Assembly: GCA_023391285.1 (NCBI GenBank)
Contig: JAEWBF010000090.1
Coordinates: 1 to 12,560, forward strand
Direction: 5' to 3'
Source: Verrucomicrobiota bacterium
GTDB lineage: Bacteria > Verrucomicrobiota > Verrucomicrobiia > Opitutales > Opitutaceae
DNA length: 12,560 bases
Below the pieces are notes generated by a model, which worked only from the letters and a program-made list of their open reading frames with translations, did no database searches and was not told the DNA's origin. This document shows, piece after piece, positions 1 through 7,268 of the stretch; position 1 is the stretch's first letter; each line of letters starts with the position of its first letter. A program made the position numbers and the translations under genes.

Positions 1-25
1 CCCCCCCCCCGATTCTAACCGCATT

Positions 26-61
26 CCACAACCTTGTGGGCGGGGGGCACCCCCCCCCGCC
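26..61. repeat. Two adjoining GC-rich hairpins in left flank
   Basis: CCACAA and TTGTGG (26-31, 34-39) form a 6-bp stem with a 2-base loop. It is followed directly by a 9-bp stem of GGCGGGGGG (39-47) with its complement at 53-61. The two stems share base 39. No gene is visible in 1-198. The rest of this stretch is C-rich, including a run of ten C at the window edge. The pair resembles the GC palindromes seen elsewhere in the window, but homopolymer tracts make chance pairing easier, so the call is weak. Confidence 0.4.
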
Positions 62-72
62 GCCCCCACCGT

Positions 73-100
73 AGCACGGGCAACCTGCCCGTGCTTTTTT
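73..100 (+). terminator. Rho-independent terminator of an upstream gene (outside window)
   Basis: A perfect 10-bp stem AGCACGGGCA / TGCCCGTGCT (73-82 and 86-95) with a 3-base loop is followed by an unbroken T run to position 100. It is oriented to stop + strand transcription entering from the left edge. The stem is preceded by GT, giving a GTAG head shared with other palindromes in this window, so it probably doubles as a copy of that repeat family. Confidence 0.75.
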
Positions 101-198
101 ATCCCCGTCCGCCCCTCCCCCTCCCCCATTTCCCCCTTTGCAGCGTCGTAGAGTGCCGGCCGCGAAAACCGCCGGCGAACCAACCTACCCAACTGCAA

Positions 199-2517
199 AT
201 GAACCCCACACCACTCGGAGCGACGCTTCGCCGTCGACTCGCCCTCTCCGGCCTCTGCGCCGCGATCGCAACCGCCCCCATCTTCGCCCAACCCGCGGCG
301 TCGACCCCTCCAGCCGGAGCCGACGACGAAATCGTCCAACTCTCCCCTTTCACCGTTTCCGGCACGTCCGACGATCGCTACCGCGCCGGCGATGCCATCT
401 CCGCCGTGCGCGTCCGCGCGTCACTGCTCGACACCCCAAGTTCCATCTCGGTCATCACGCGCGACATGATCGATGACCTCGCGCCCAACCGCGTCTTCGA
501 TGCCGCCCGTTACATCGCCGGCGTCCAGGAAGGCCGCGGTATCCAATTCCAGGATCGTCTCATCATCCGCGGCTTCGAAACCCAGAACGGCGCCCGCACC
601 GTCGATAACTTCCTCCAATCTGCCGACGCCGATAACATCGAGGAATCCATCATTGATCGCATCGAAGTCACCAAGGGCCCCAACTCCATCCTCTCGCCCG
701 CCGGCGCCCCCGGTGGCTCGCTCAACATCATCACGAAGTCCCCGACGTTCCAAAAGCACGCCTGGATTCGCGCTCAAGTCGGTCTCTTCGATTCCCAGAA
801 AGCCACGCTCGACATGGGCGGACCTTTCTCGCCCGGCAGCTCGCTCGCCTACCGTCTCGTCGCTTCCGGCCAGGACACCGAGCGCTACTGGAGTTCCGAC
901 GCCAAGATGCGCAGCTGGGCCATCGCTCCGATGCTGTCCTGGCGCATCAACGACACGTCCATGCTCACCGTGAAAGCGATCATCTCCGATCACTGGATCT
1001 TCCGCGAACCGCTCCTCATCCTCGACCCGAGCACCACCGCCACCAGCGGCGAACCCAAACTCCTCCCGGGCATCGATCCCAGCGGACTCAACGGCATCCA
1101 ACCGTGGAGCAATGTCGGCACCCACAGCGAAGACCTTTTCGCCGTCTACACCACGAGCCTCAACGATCACCTCGATCTCCGCATCGCCGGAAATCTCCGC
1201 AAATACCAGGAAGACTCCGACCAAAACTTCCTCTCCACGCCCGGCCTGAGCAGCCGCTACAACCCGATGACCGGCGAACTCACCCAAGACTACACCTGGG
1301 CTCTCGCCACCGCCGGCCTCCCCTACAACGCCACCACCAATCCCTACGTCGCCACGTTCTCTCCGTGGATCAACCCGCTCAACATCCCGAACCGCGGCGA
1401 CATCCAGGAAACCGAGCGCGAAACCCAAAGCCTCCAGGCCGACCTCGCCGCCAACTACCAGTTCGGCGCCATCAGCACGCAGACCATCATCGGCGCCGCG
1501 TTCTCCTTCCAGGAAGCGTTCAACAACAACAAGAGCGCCAGCCTCCCCGGCATCAACCTGCTCAACCACGCGATCGCCTACCCGAACTACCCGTCGAACT
1601 GGACCACGATCAACAGGAGTTCCTACAACAACCAACAGTTCTACATCAGCGAGCGGATCGGTCTCATCGACAACCGCCTCTTCCTCACCGGCGGCCTGCT
1701 CCACTACTACAGCCGCCTCCGCAATTGGAACGGCCTCACCAACGTCACCACCGGCAAGCTCGACGACGCTAAAAACATGTGGAGCGCCGGCGCTCTCTTC
1801 AAAGTCACCGATCGCCTTTCCGTTTACTACAGCCACTCGACCAACGGCAACCCGACGATCGTCAACCAAACCCAGGCCCTCTGGCGCGACGGCGTTCAAG
1901 ACGAGGTCGGAGTCAAAGCCGAGTTCTTCGACAAACGCCTCTCCCTCGCCGCGTCCTACTTCGAGATCTCGCAGACGAACGTCACCGTCCCAAACCCGGC
2001 CTACCAAACCGATCCCACCCAACCGCAAACGCTCGTCTCGGATCTTAACAACAAGGGCTACGAGCTCGAGCTCATGGGCCAGCTCACGCCCAACATGTCC
2101 ATCGTCGCCACCTACTCGCACCTCAAGATGCGCGACGCGCTCGGTCGCATGGTTCGCGCCGTCGCCGATCACAACGCCGCCGTCCTCCTCAATTACCGTT
2201 TCCTCGATGGTCCCGCCCAAAATCTCTCGCTGAGCTTCGGCGTCACCTACAGCGGCAAGCGCGCCGGCGACATCCCCGACGGCAACTTCACCCAGCTCGG
2301 CGTGGTGAAACAAGTGAGCTTCTACCTCGAACCCCAATACCTCACCACGTTGATCGCCAACTACCGTCTCAACGATCGTTGGTCCTTCCAAGCCAACATC
2401 GACAACCTCTTCGACGACGCCGACTACATCTCCGTCGCCGGCGGCCGCATCACCGGCACCGGTCTGACAACCCAACCCGGCATCAACTTCCGCCTCACCA
2501 CCCGCTACGACTTCTAA
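199..2517 (+). CDS. TonB-dependent outer-membrane receptor
   Basis: Predicted 772-residue outer-membrane receptor that would import a scarce ligand, typically a siderophore-iron complex or a glycan-derived compound, using TonB-ExbBD energy. The chosen ATG gives a signal peptide (residues 1-30, RRR then a hydrophobic core, A-x-A before QPAAS). The open frame runs further upstream, but only through the GC hairpins and terminator, so a longer start is unlikely. Residues 43-54 carry a VQLSPFTVS segment, which I take as the TonB box. The plug domain spans about 74-183, with RIEVTKGP and GGSLNIITK near its end. The remainder is a beta-barrel with alternating aromatic strands, ending in a terminal Phe (TTRYDF) as expected for BAM-dependent insertion. 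There is no Shine-Dalgarno. It stands alone, without a SusD partner or ABC transporter genes nearby. The ligand cannot be read from sequence; the overall pattern is closest to siderophore-type receptors. Confidence 0.95.
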   Translation: MNPTPLGATLRRRLALSGLCAAIATAPIFAQPAASTPPAGADDEIVQLSPFTVSGTSDDRYRAGDAISAVRVRASLLDTPSSISVITRDMIDDLAPNRVFDAARYIAGVQEGRGIQFQDRLIIRGFETQNGARTVDNFLQSADADNIEESIIDRIEVTKGPNSILSPAGAPGGSLNIITKSPTFQKHAWIRAQVGLFDSQKATLDMGGPFSPGSSLAYRLVASGQDTERYWSSDAKMRSWAIAPMLSWRINDTSMLTVKAIISDHWIFREPLLILDPSTTATSGEPKLLPGIDPSGLNGIQPWSNVGTHSEDLFAVYTTSLNDHLDLRIAGNLRKYQEDSDQNFLSTPGLSSRYNPMTGELTQDYTWALATAGLPYNATTNPYVATFSPWINPLNIPNRGDIQETERETQSLQADLAANYQFGAISTQTIIGAAFSFQEAFNNNKSASLPGINLLNHAIAYPNYPSNWTTINRSSYNNQQFYISERIGLIDNRLFLTGGLLHYYSRLRNWNGLTNVTTGKLDDAKNMWSAGALFKVTDRLSVYYSHSTNGNPTIVNQTQALWRDGVQDEVGVKAEFFDKRLSLAASYFEISQTNVTVPNPAYQTDPTQPQTLVSDLNNKGYELELMGQLTPNMSIVATYSHLKMRDALGRMVRAVADHNAAVLLNYRFLDGPAQNLSLSFGVTYSGKRAGDIPDGNFTQLGVVKQVSFYLEPQYLTTLIANYRLNDRWSFQANIDNLFDDADYISVAGGRITGTGLTTQPGINFRLTTRYDF

Positions 2518-2538
2518 CCTCGAAAAAATGCAAATGGA

Positions 2539-2560
2539 GGCGCGGTGCCCCCACCGCGCC
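2539..2560. repeat. Short GC palindrome (GGCGCGGTG stem)
   Basis: A 9-bp perfect stem GGCGCGGTG / CACCGCGCC around a CCCC loop lies 21 bases after the receptor stop. It has no T tract, so it is not itself an intrinsic terminator. The layout (8-10 bp GC stem, C-containing short loop, at a gene end) matches the palindromes near 73, 7906 and 12507. Confidence 0.65.
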
Positions 2561-2568
2561 ATCGACTC

Positions 2569-2596
2569 AGCCCCGGCCAAAACGCCGGGGCTTTTT
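2569..2596 (+). terminator. Rho-independent terminator of the TonB receptor gene
   Basis: AGCCCCGGC / GCCGGGGCT form a 9-bp perfect stem (2569-2577, 2584-2592) with a CAAAAC loop. A T run follows to 2596. It is placed 52 bases past the receptor stop. On the opposite strand the stem has no T run after it, so it does not obviously terminate asnS. Confidence 0.85.
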
Positions 2597-2602
2597 CATT
2601 CT

Positions 2603-2630
2603 CTCAACCCTCAACTCTCATCTCTCAACT
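2603..2630. repeat. Four tandem copies of a CTCAACT heptamer
   Basis: Bases 2603-2630 read as four consecutive 7-mers: CTCAACC, CTCAACT, CTCATCT, CTCAACT. The array lies between the receptor terminator and the asnS stop codon, ending two bases before the asnS reading frame. It shows no internal dyad symmetry. It is a short tandem repeat of unknown role. Confidence 0.7.
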
Positions 2631-2632
2631 CA

Positions 2633-4021
2633 TCAGAACCCCGCATTCCCCGGCGTCCGCGCAAACGGAATCACATCCCGAATATTCGGCACCCCCGTCA
2701 CAAACATCAGCATCCGCTCGAACCCCAACCCAAACCCCGCATGCGGCACCGTCCCATACCGCCGCAAATCCAAATACCACCCATAATCCTCCGGCCTCAG
2801 TCCGTGCCGACGCATATTCCCCTCCAACACCTCCAACCGCTCTTCACGCTGACTCCCGCCCACGATCTCCCCAATCCCCGGCACCAACACATCCATCGCC
2901 GTCACCGTTTTCTCATCATCATTTAGCCGCATATAGAACGGCTTAATTTCCTTCGGATAATTGAAGACCGTCGTCGGACACTTGAACACTTCCTCCGTCA
3001 AATACCGCTCGTGCTCCGACTGCAGGTTCGCGCCATACTCGATCGGATACTCGAACTGCTTCCCGCTCTTTTTCAGCAGTTCCACCGCCTCCGTATAACT
3101 CACCCGCTGAAACGGCCGCTCCAGCACGAAATCCAGCCGCTTCAATAGTTCCTTATCCACGAACTTGCTGAACAACTCCAAGTCCTCCGCGCAGTTCGTC
3201 CGCACGTCGCGAATCAGATACTTCACGAACTCCTCCGCCAGATCCATGTCGCCCGCGAGATCGCAGAACGCCACCTCCGGCTCGATCATCCAAAACTCGT
3301 TCGCATGCCGCGATGTATTCGAATTCTCAGCACGAAACGTCGGCCCAAACGTGTAAACCTTCCCCAGCGCACACGCGAACGCCTCCGCCTCCAATTGCCC
3401 GCTCACCGTCAAATACGTTTTCCGCGCAAAAAAATCCTTCGCCTCGTCCACCAGCCCGTCCTCGCGCTTCGGCGGATTCCCCACGTCGAGCGTCGTCACG
3501 CGAAACAACTCCCCCGCCCCTTCGCAATCGCTGCCCGTGATAATCGGCGTGTGCACGTAAACGAAACCGCGTTCCTGGAAGAACCGGTGAATCGCAAACG
3601 CCAGTTTGCTCCGCGTCCGAAACACCGCGCCAAACAGATTCGACCGCGGCCGCAAATGCGCGATCTCCCGCAAAAACTCCGGCGTGTGCCCTTTCTTCTG
3701 CAGCGGATACGTCGCATCCGCCGTCCCGATCACGTTCACCTCCTCCGCCGCGACTTCCCACTTCTGCCCCGCGCCCTGCGACGCCACCAACTTCCCCCGC
3801 ACGCTCACCGACGCCCCCGTCGTCAAATGCTGCACCGCCGCATAATTCGCCAGCGCCGAGGGCGCGATCACCTGCAGGTTCTTCAAACACGAGCCATCGT
3901 TCAGCTCGATAAACGAAAACGTCTTCGCGTCCCGCCGGGTCCGCACCCAGCCCTGAACGAGAATCTCATCGCGCGCCGCCTCACTTCGCAGCGCATCCAC
4001 CACCGAAGTCGGTTTGACCAT
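2633..4021 (-). CDS. asnS: Asparaginyl-tRNA synthetase (class II)
   Basis: A 462-residue cytoplasmic enzyme that charges tRNA-Asn with asparagine using ATP; the length is normal for the family. An N-terminal OB-fold anticodon-binding domain spans about 19-100 (ILVQGWVRTRR at its start). The class II core follows, with motif 1 around 152-162 (RGFVYVHTPI), motif 2 at 229-249 (FRAENS...NEFWMIEPE) and motif 3 in the last 34 residues (GFGLGFERML, then IRDVIPFARTPGNAGF). The FRAENSNTSRH stretch and the C-terminal RTPGNAGF type ending favour AsnRS over AspRS. The ATG at 4021 is the only start that keeps the full OB-fold. There is no good Shine-Dalgarno. A small secreted-protein gene ends 37 bases upstream on the same strand, so cotranscription is possible. 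It converges on the TonB receptor gene. Confidence 0.97.
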   Translation of the reverse strand: MVKPTSVVDALRSEAARDEILVQGWVRTRRDAKTFSFIELNDGSCLKNLQVIAPSALANYAAVQHLTTGASVSVRGKLVASQGAGQKWEVAAEEVNVIGTADATYPLQKKGHTPEFLREIAHLRPRSNLFGAVFRTRSKLAFAIHRFFQERGFVYVHTPIITGSDCEGAGELFRVTTLDVGNPPKREDGLVDEAKDFFARKTYLTVSGQLEAEAFACALGKVYTFGPTFRAENSNTSRHANEFWMIEPEVAFCDLAGDMDLAEEFVKYLIRDVRTNCAEDLELFSKFVDKELLKRLDFVLERPFQRVSYTEAVELLKKSGKQFEYPIEYGANLQSEHERYLTEEVFKCPTTVFNYPKEIKPFYMRLNDDEKTVTAMDVLVPGIGEIVGGSQREERLEVLEGNMRRHGLRPEDYGWYLDLRRYGTVPHAGFGLGFERMLMFVTGVPNIRDVIPFARTPGNAGF

Positions 4022-4060
4022 CCCGCCATCGAACGCGTCCGCTGCACGCCCGCAAAGAGA

Positions 4061-4453
4061 TTATGGCATCCGCGATCGGCTAGAATCCTTCTTCATAGCC
4101 TGCCTCACCGCCACGACTTTTTCGTCGTGCTTCGCTCCCGACGTAATCAACGCCAGCTCGCTGACCCGCCCGTCCTCGAACCGCACCAGCAACGCCCCGC
4201 GCTTCTCCGTCCCCGCCACTTTCCGATTGCGGTAAATCCATGCGCCTTCCGCCGTAACCGCATTCGGCCGGCCCAGCTTCGTCGCCACCTGGATTCGCAT
4301 CGTTCCGCGTTCCACATAGTCACCCGCTGCTTGCACCGGAATCACTTCACCGCCGCCCACGCCATCCGCCGCCAAACCGCTGATCGGCAACACGCCTGCG
4401 ACCGCCGCCGCCCACGCCAGCCACGAGATATAAGGAAAGGACTTCGTTTTCAT
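4061..4453 (-). CDS. Small exported protein, BamE/SmpA-like fold (hypothetical)
   Basis: A 130-residue protein with a clear signal peptide: MKTK, a hydrophobic core to about residue 25, and likely cleavage after GLAA (residue 29). No lipobox cysteine is present. The mature part contains a short conserved-looking unit, TMRIQVATKLGRPNAV then GAWIYRNRKV and ALLVRFEDGRVSEL (51-100). This resembles the helix-helix-strand pattern of BamE/SmpA-OmlA domains, where a turn and V..lLG.P precede a strand pair. That is an inference from pattern only. The ATG at 4453 was chosen over longer in-frame starts because only it begins at the signal peptide. The gene lies just upstream of asnS on the same strand and diverges from the histidine kinase gene. 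Its function is unknown; an envelope role is plausible. Confidence 0.75.
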   Translation of the reverse strand: MKTKSFPYISWLAWAAAVAGVLPISGLAADGVGGGEVIPVQAAGDYVERGTMRIQVATKLGRPNAVTAEGAWIYRNRKVAGTEKRGALLVRFEDGRVSELALITSGAKHDEKVVAVRQAMKKDSSRSRMP

Positions 4454-4521
4454 TTTGAGAGATAGGTTTCGGGTTCTCCGCGCACCCTGCGCCGCAGTCC
4501 TTCCTCTCGCGAAGATTTCCC

Positions 4522-4576
4522 AGCCAACCGCTCGCTGCATCCTTCATCGGTTCAACCCGCCGAGCCAACCGCTCGC
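4522..4576. promoter_or_regulatory. 14-bp direct repeat upstream of the two-component operon
   Basis: The 14-mer AGCCAACCGCTCGC occurs exactly at 4522-4535 and again at 4563-4576, a centre-to-centre distance of 41 bases, close to four helical turns. It lies in the 187-base divergent region between the small exported-protein gene (-) and the kinase gene (+). On the minus strand each copy contains GCGGTTGGC, loosely like the core of LytTR-type sites. LytTR regulators usually bind paired direct repeats, though normally spaced closer than this. An autoregulatory operator is a hypothesis only. Confidence 0.4.
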
Positions 4577-4640
4577 CCAGCAAGTGAACGGCTCGGAAAA
4601 CCCATCGACGCTTCGCCGCGGCCCATTACCTTTCCCTCCA

Positions 4641-6464
4641 ATGCACGTCTCGCTTCGGCGAATCCTGGTCTTCGCGCCCGCCTGGCTGGTCCTTTTCAGC
4701 CTCGCCGCCTTCGATCTTCGCGGCTCCGAAGACCCGAGTTCGCCCGCTGTCGCCGAAGCGAACGCGCGATTCATCTTCCGATTCCAACCCGGCGACGATC
4801 CCGCTTGGGCTGCCCCGGACCACGACGATTCCTCCTGGCTTCCGATCACCCGGATGCAGCTGCCTTCGCGCGAAGGGATTTACTGGGTGCGCTGGCGGCT
4901 CCAGCTCCACGACACCGACACACTCCCGCTGCGCGACGGCCTTCTGCTCAAAATGGTCGCAAGCTACGACCTCTACTGGGATGGCCATCTCGTCGGACGC
5001 AACGGCCGCCCGGCCTCGTCGGCCGCCGAAGAAATCCCCGGCAACGTCGACGCCCTTTTTCAAATCCCCGACGATCTCCTCGGCCCCGGCGAACACGTCG
5101 TCGCCCTTCGTCTCTCGAGTTTTCACACCGGGTTTAGCAGCGCGAACTATGGCCTTTTCTTCCGCTGGGCCAATTTCCGCGATCTCCTCGTGGAACGTTC
5201 CCGCACCGCCATGCTCTCCGTCATGGCCGTCGGCGCCGCGCTGGTCGTCGCTGTCGTCTTCGGTCTCATGTGGCTCATCGCCGGACGCCGGCTTCCGCTG
5301 CTGTTATTCTCCCTGCTCTTCCTTTGCGCCGCCATCATGCAGGCACTGCAAGCCTGGCGCTGGCTCTTCGATTATCCGTATCACTGGCACTACCCGCGGT
5401 CAGTCGCCACCGCCGGCTTCGTCACCGCCGTCGCCGCGCTCCTCCCCATTTTCGTGCTGCACCACTTCCGCGTCGGACAACCCCGCTGGCTCTACGCCTT
5501 TGTCGCGATTCCCATGATCGGCGTGTGGCTGGGCAACTCCTACTACAACATCATCGGCTTTCACGCCTTCGCCGTCGGTTTTACCGCCGCGTTATTTCTG
5601 TCCATTCTCGCCATTGTCCGCCGCAAACGCGGCGCCGGCTTCGCCACCGCCGGTCTCGCCGCCTCGCTCCTCGCCCTGCTGTTCGCTCCGTTCGAATTTC
5701 TCGACCACGCGTTTTTCATCAGCGCCGGGCCCGCCGCCTTCGGACTCCTGCTCGCCCTCGTCCTCCAACTCCGCGACGAACGCAAGGAGGCCCAGCAAGC
5801 CAAGCTCACCGCCGCTCGTCTCGAGATCGAGCTCCTCAAGAAAAACATCGAGCCGCACTTCGTCCTCAACACCCTCGCCGCCCTCGTCGAAATCATCGAG
5901 CAGCAGCCGAAAACCGCCGTCACGCTCATCGAAGCCCTTGCCGACGAATTCCGCCTGCTCAATCGCATCTCCAGCGAGAAACTCATTCCGCTTTCCCAGG
6001 AATTGGAGCTCTGCCAGGCCCACCTCCACGTCATGAGCCTCCGCAAGGGCGCCCACTGCTCGCTCGTCACCGCAGGCATCTCGCCGCGCGCTCAGATTCC
6101 GCCCGCACTTTTCCTCACGCTGATCGAAAACGGACTCACTCATCTCCTCCCGCGCGACGGCGCCATCCGCTTCCATCTCGCCGCCGAATCTCACGGCAGC
6201 TCGACCACCTACACCTTGCGCGCCGACGGTCTCCGCCAATCGGATACGCCACCCGCCTCGCCCGCCGAAGGCACCGGCCTCCGCTACATCAAAGCCCGTC
6301 TCGAAGAAAGCTTCACCGCCGCGTGGTCGCTCGCGAGCCACCCGTCGCCTTCGGGCTGGGAAACCATCATCACCGTTCCGTTCGTCTCCGCTCCACCCAA
6401 CGCACAGCTGTCCACCCCCGACCCGTCCGCCCACCTTCTTCGTCGCGCCCCCAAAACCGCATGA
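4641..6464 (+). CDS. LytS-like sensor histidine kinase with seven-helix membrane domain
   Basis: A 607-residue inner-membrane sensor kinase. An N-terminal signal/anchor (8-25) leads to an extracytoplasmic domain at about 34-188. The stretches DDPAWAAPDHDDSSW and GIYWVRWRLQL, then DLYWDGHLVGRNG, fit a galactose-binding-like jelly roll as in 7TMR-DISM sensors. Seven hydrophobic helices follow (about 191-213, 218-239, 255-276, 283-301, 307-326, 333-352, 358-376). A short coiled linker (378-402) leads into a His_kinase (LytS/YehU type) domain with IEPHFVLNTL, phospho-acceptor His406. The ATPase part has LIENGLTH (Asn497) and GTGLRYIKARL (544-554). The ATG at 4641 was chosen because it begins the signal segment. 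The stop overlaps the start of the regulator gene (ATGA), so the two are translationally coupled partners. The ligand is unknown; a carbohydrate-like or envelope signal is plausible from the sensor fold. Confidence 0.9.
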   Translation: MHVSLRRILVFAPAWLVLFSLAAFDLRGSEDPSSPAVAEANARFIFRFQPGDDPAWAAPDHDDSSWLPITRMQLPSREGIYWVRWRLQLHDTDTLPLRDGLLLKMVASYDLYWDGHLVGRNGRPASSAAEEIPGNVDALFQIPDDLLGPGEHVVALRLSSFHTGFSSANYGLFFRWANFRDLLVERSRTAMLSVMAVGAALVVAVVFGLMWLIAGRRLPLLLFSLLFLCAAIMQALQAWRWLFDYPYHWHYPRSVATAGFVTAVAALLPIFVLHHFRVGQPRWLYAFVAIPMIGVWLGNSYYNIIGFHAFAVGFTAALFLSILAIVRRKRGAGFATAGLAASLLALLFAPFEFLDHAFFISAGPAAFGLLLALVLQLRDERKEAQQAKLTAARLEIELLKKNIEPHFVLNTLAALVEIIEQQPKTAVTLIEALADEFRLLNRISSEKLIPLSQELELCQAHLHVMSLRKGAHCSLVTAGISPRAQIPPALFLTLIENGLTHLLPRDGAIRFHLAAESHGSSTTYTLRADGLRQSDTPPASPAEGTGLRYIKARLEESFTAAWSLASHPSPSGWETIITVPFVSAPPNAQLSTPDPSAHLLRRAPKTA

Positions 6465-7159
6465 GGATCCTCATCGCCGAAGACGAACCGCTGCTCGCCC
6501 AACGCTTGGAGCGCTTTTGCCGCGAACTCCTTTCCGACAAAATCACGTCCATCCGCATCGCCTCCTTCTTCTCCGAAGCCAGCGCCCGCCTCGACGAATC
6601 GCCGATCGATCTGCTCCTGCTCGATCTCAATCTTCACGGTCGCGATGGCATGCAGCTCCTCGCCTCCTCCGTCGCCGGTTCGTTCCACACCATCATCGTC
6701 TCCGCCAACGTCGACCAGGCTCTCCGTGCCTTCGAATACGGCGTTCTCGATTTCGTCCCGAAACCTTTTTCCCGCGAGCGCCTCGCCGCCGCCCTGCAAC
6801 GCGCCACCGAACGCGACGCCCGCGCCGTCTCCGCCGCCAAATTCCTCGCGATTCGCAAGCACGGTCGCGTCGAGCTCGTGCCCATCGATCGCATCCTCTA
6901 CGTCGAGGGCGCCGGCGCTTACGCCGAACTCGTGCTCGACGACGGCCGACGCGAGCTCCACGACAAAACCCTCGAGAAACTCCACGCCATCCTCCCGCCC
7001 GTTTTCGAGCGCATTCACAAAAGTTACCTCGTCCGTTTCGACGCCGTAAAAGCCCTCCACGCCCAGGAAGGCAGTCACTACGAAGCCGAACTTCACAACG
7101 GCCTCCGCCTCCCCGTCGGCCGCACGCGCTACAAAGAGCTCCGCGAAAAGCTCGGGTAG
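6461..7159 (+). CDS. LytTR-family response regulator
   Basis: A 232-residue cytoplasmic DNA-binding regulator and the evident partner of the kinase before it, with which it shares an ATGA overlap. The receiver domain (1-120) has the acidic pair E7/D8, phospho-acceptor Asp55 (LLLLDLNLHG), Ser81 in the T/S position and Lys101 in FVPKPF. The LytTR DNA-binding domain (about 126-230) shows LAIRKHGRVELVPIDRILYVEG, then FERIHKSYLVRFD and LPVGRTRYKEL, the usual LytTR signatures. Length and domain order are normal for the AlgR/LytR group. The TAG stop lies in the GTAG head of a palindromic repeat. Targets are not visible apart from a possible self-operator upstream of the kinase. Confidence 0.94.
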   Translation: MRILIAEDEPLLAQRLERFCRELLSDKITSIRIASFFSEASARLDESPIDLLLLDLNLHGRDGMQLLASSVAGSFHTIIVSANVDQALRAFEYGVLDFVPKPFSRERLAAALQRATERDARAVSAAKFLAIRKHGRVELVPIDRILYVEGAGAYAELVLDDGRRELHDKTLEKLHAILPPVFERIHKSYLVRFDAVKALHAQEGSHYEAELHNGLRLPVGRTRYKELREKLG

Positions 7160-7202
7160 GGCGCGTTAGCCTGCCCCGACGCGTCGGGGTCCCCAACGCG
7201 CC
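7156..7202. repeat. Nested GC palindrome at the regulator gene end
   Basis: The head GTAG (7156-7159) includes the regulator stop codon. An outer 8-bp stem GGCGCGTT / AACGCGCC (7160-7167, 7195-7202) encloses a perfect 16-base palindrome CCCCGACGCGTCGGGG (7174-7189). There is no T tract, so it is not a standard terminator, but it could protect or end the transcript. It fits the GTAG-headed palindrome family and has an inserted inner stem. Confidence 0.65.
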
Positions 7203-7268
7203 GTTCCATTCTCCCCAACGTCTCCCTGCTTGCCTCGCCAGCCGGACCTCCCGTTCACTCTTCGTCCA

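Noticed and set aside
34..198. N-terminal extension of the TonB receptor from an upstream TTG
   Set aside because: The added residues are Pro/Arg-rich, run through a terminator hairpin and would bury the signal peptide.
421..2580. 719-residue open frame on the - strand opposite the TonB receptor
   Set aside because: It is antisense to a clear receptor, has Val/Gly/Glu/Asp-rich low-complexity content and no domain, and is what C-ending codons on the other strand produce.
3305..4465. 386-residue + strand open frame opposite asnS and the small secreted gene
   Set aside because: Arg/His/Pro-rich antisense shadow spanning two real genes and their gap; no recognisable motif.
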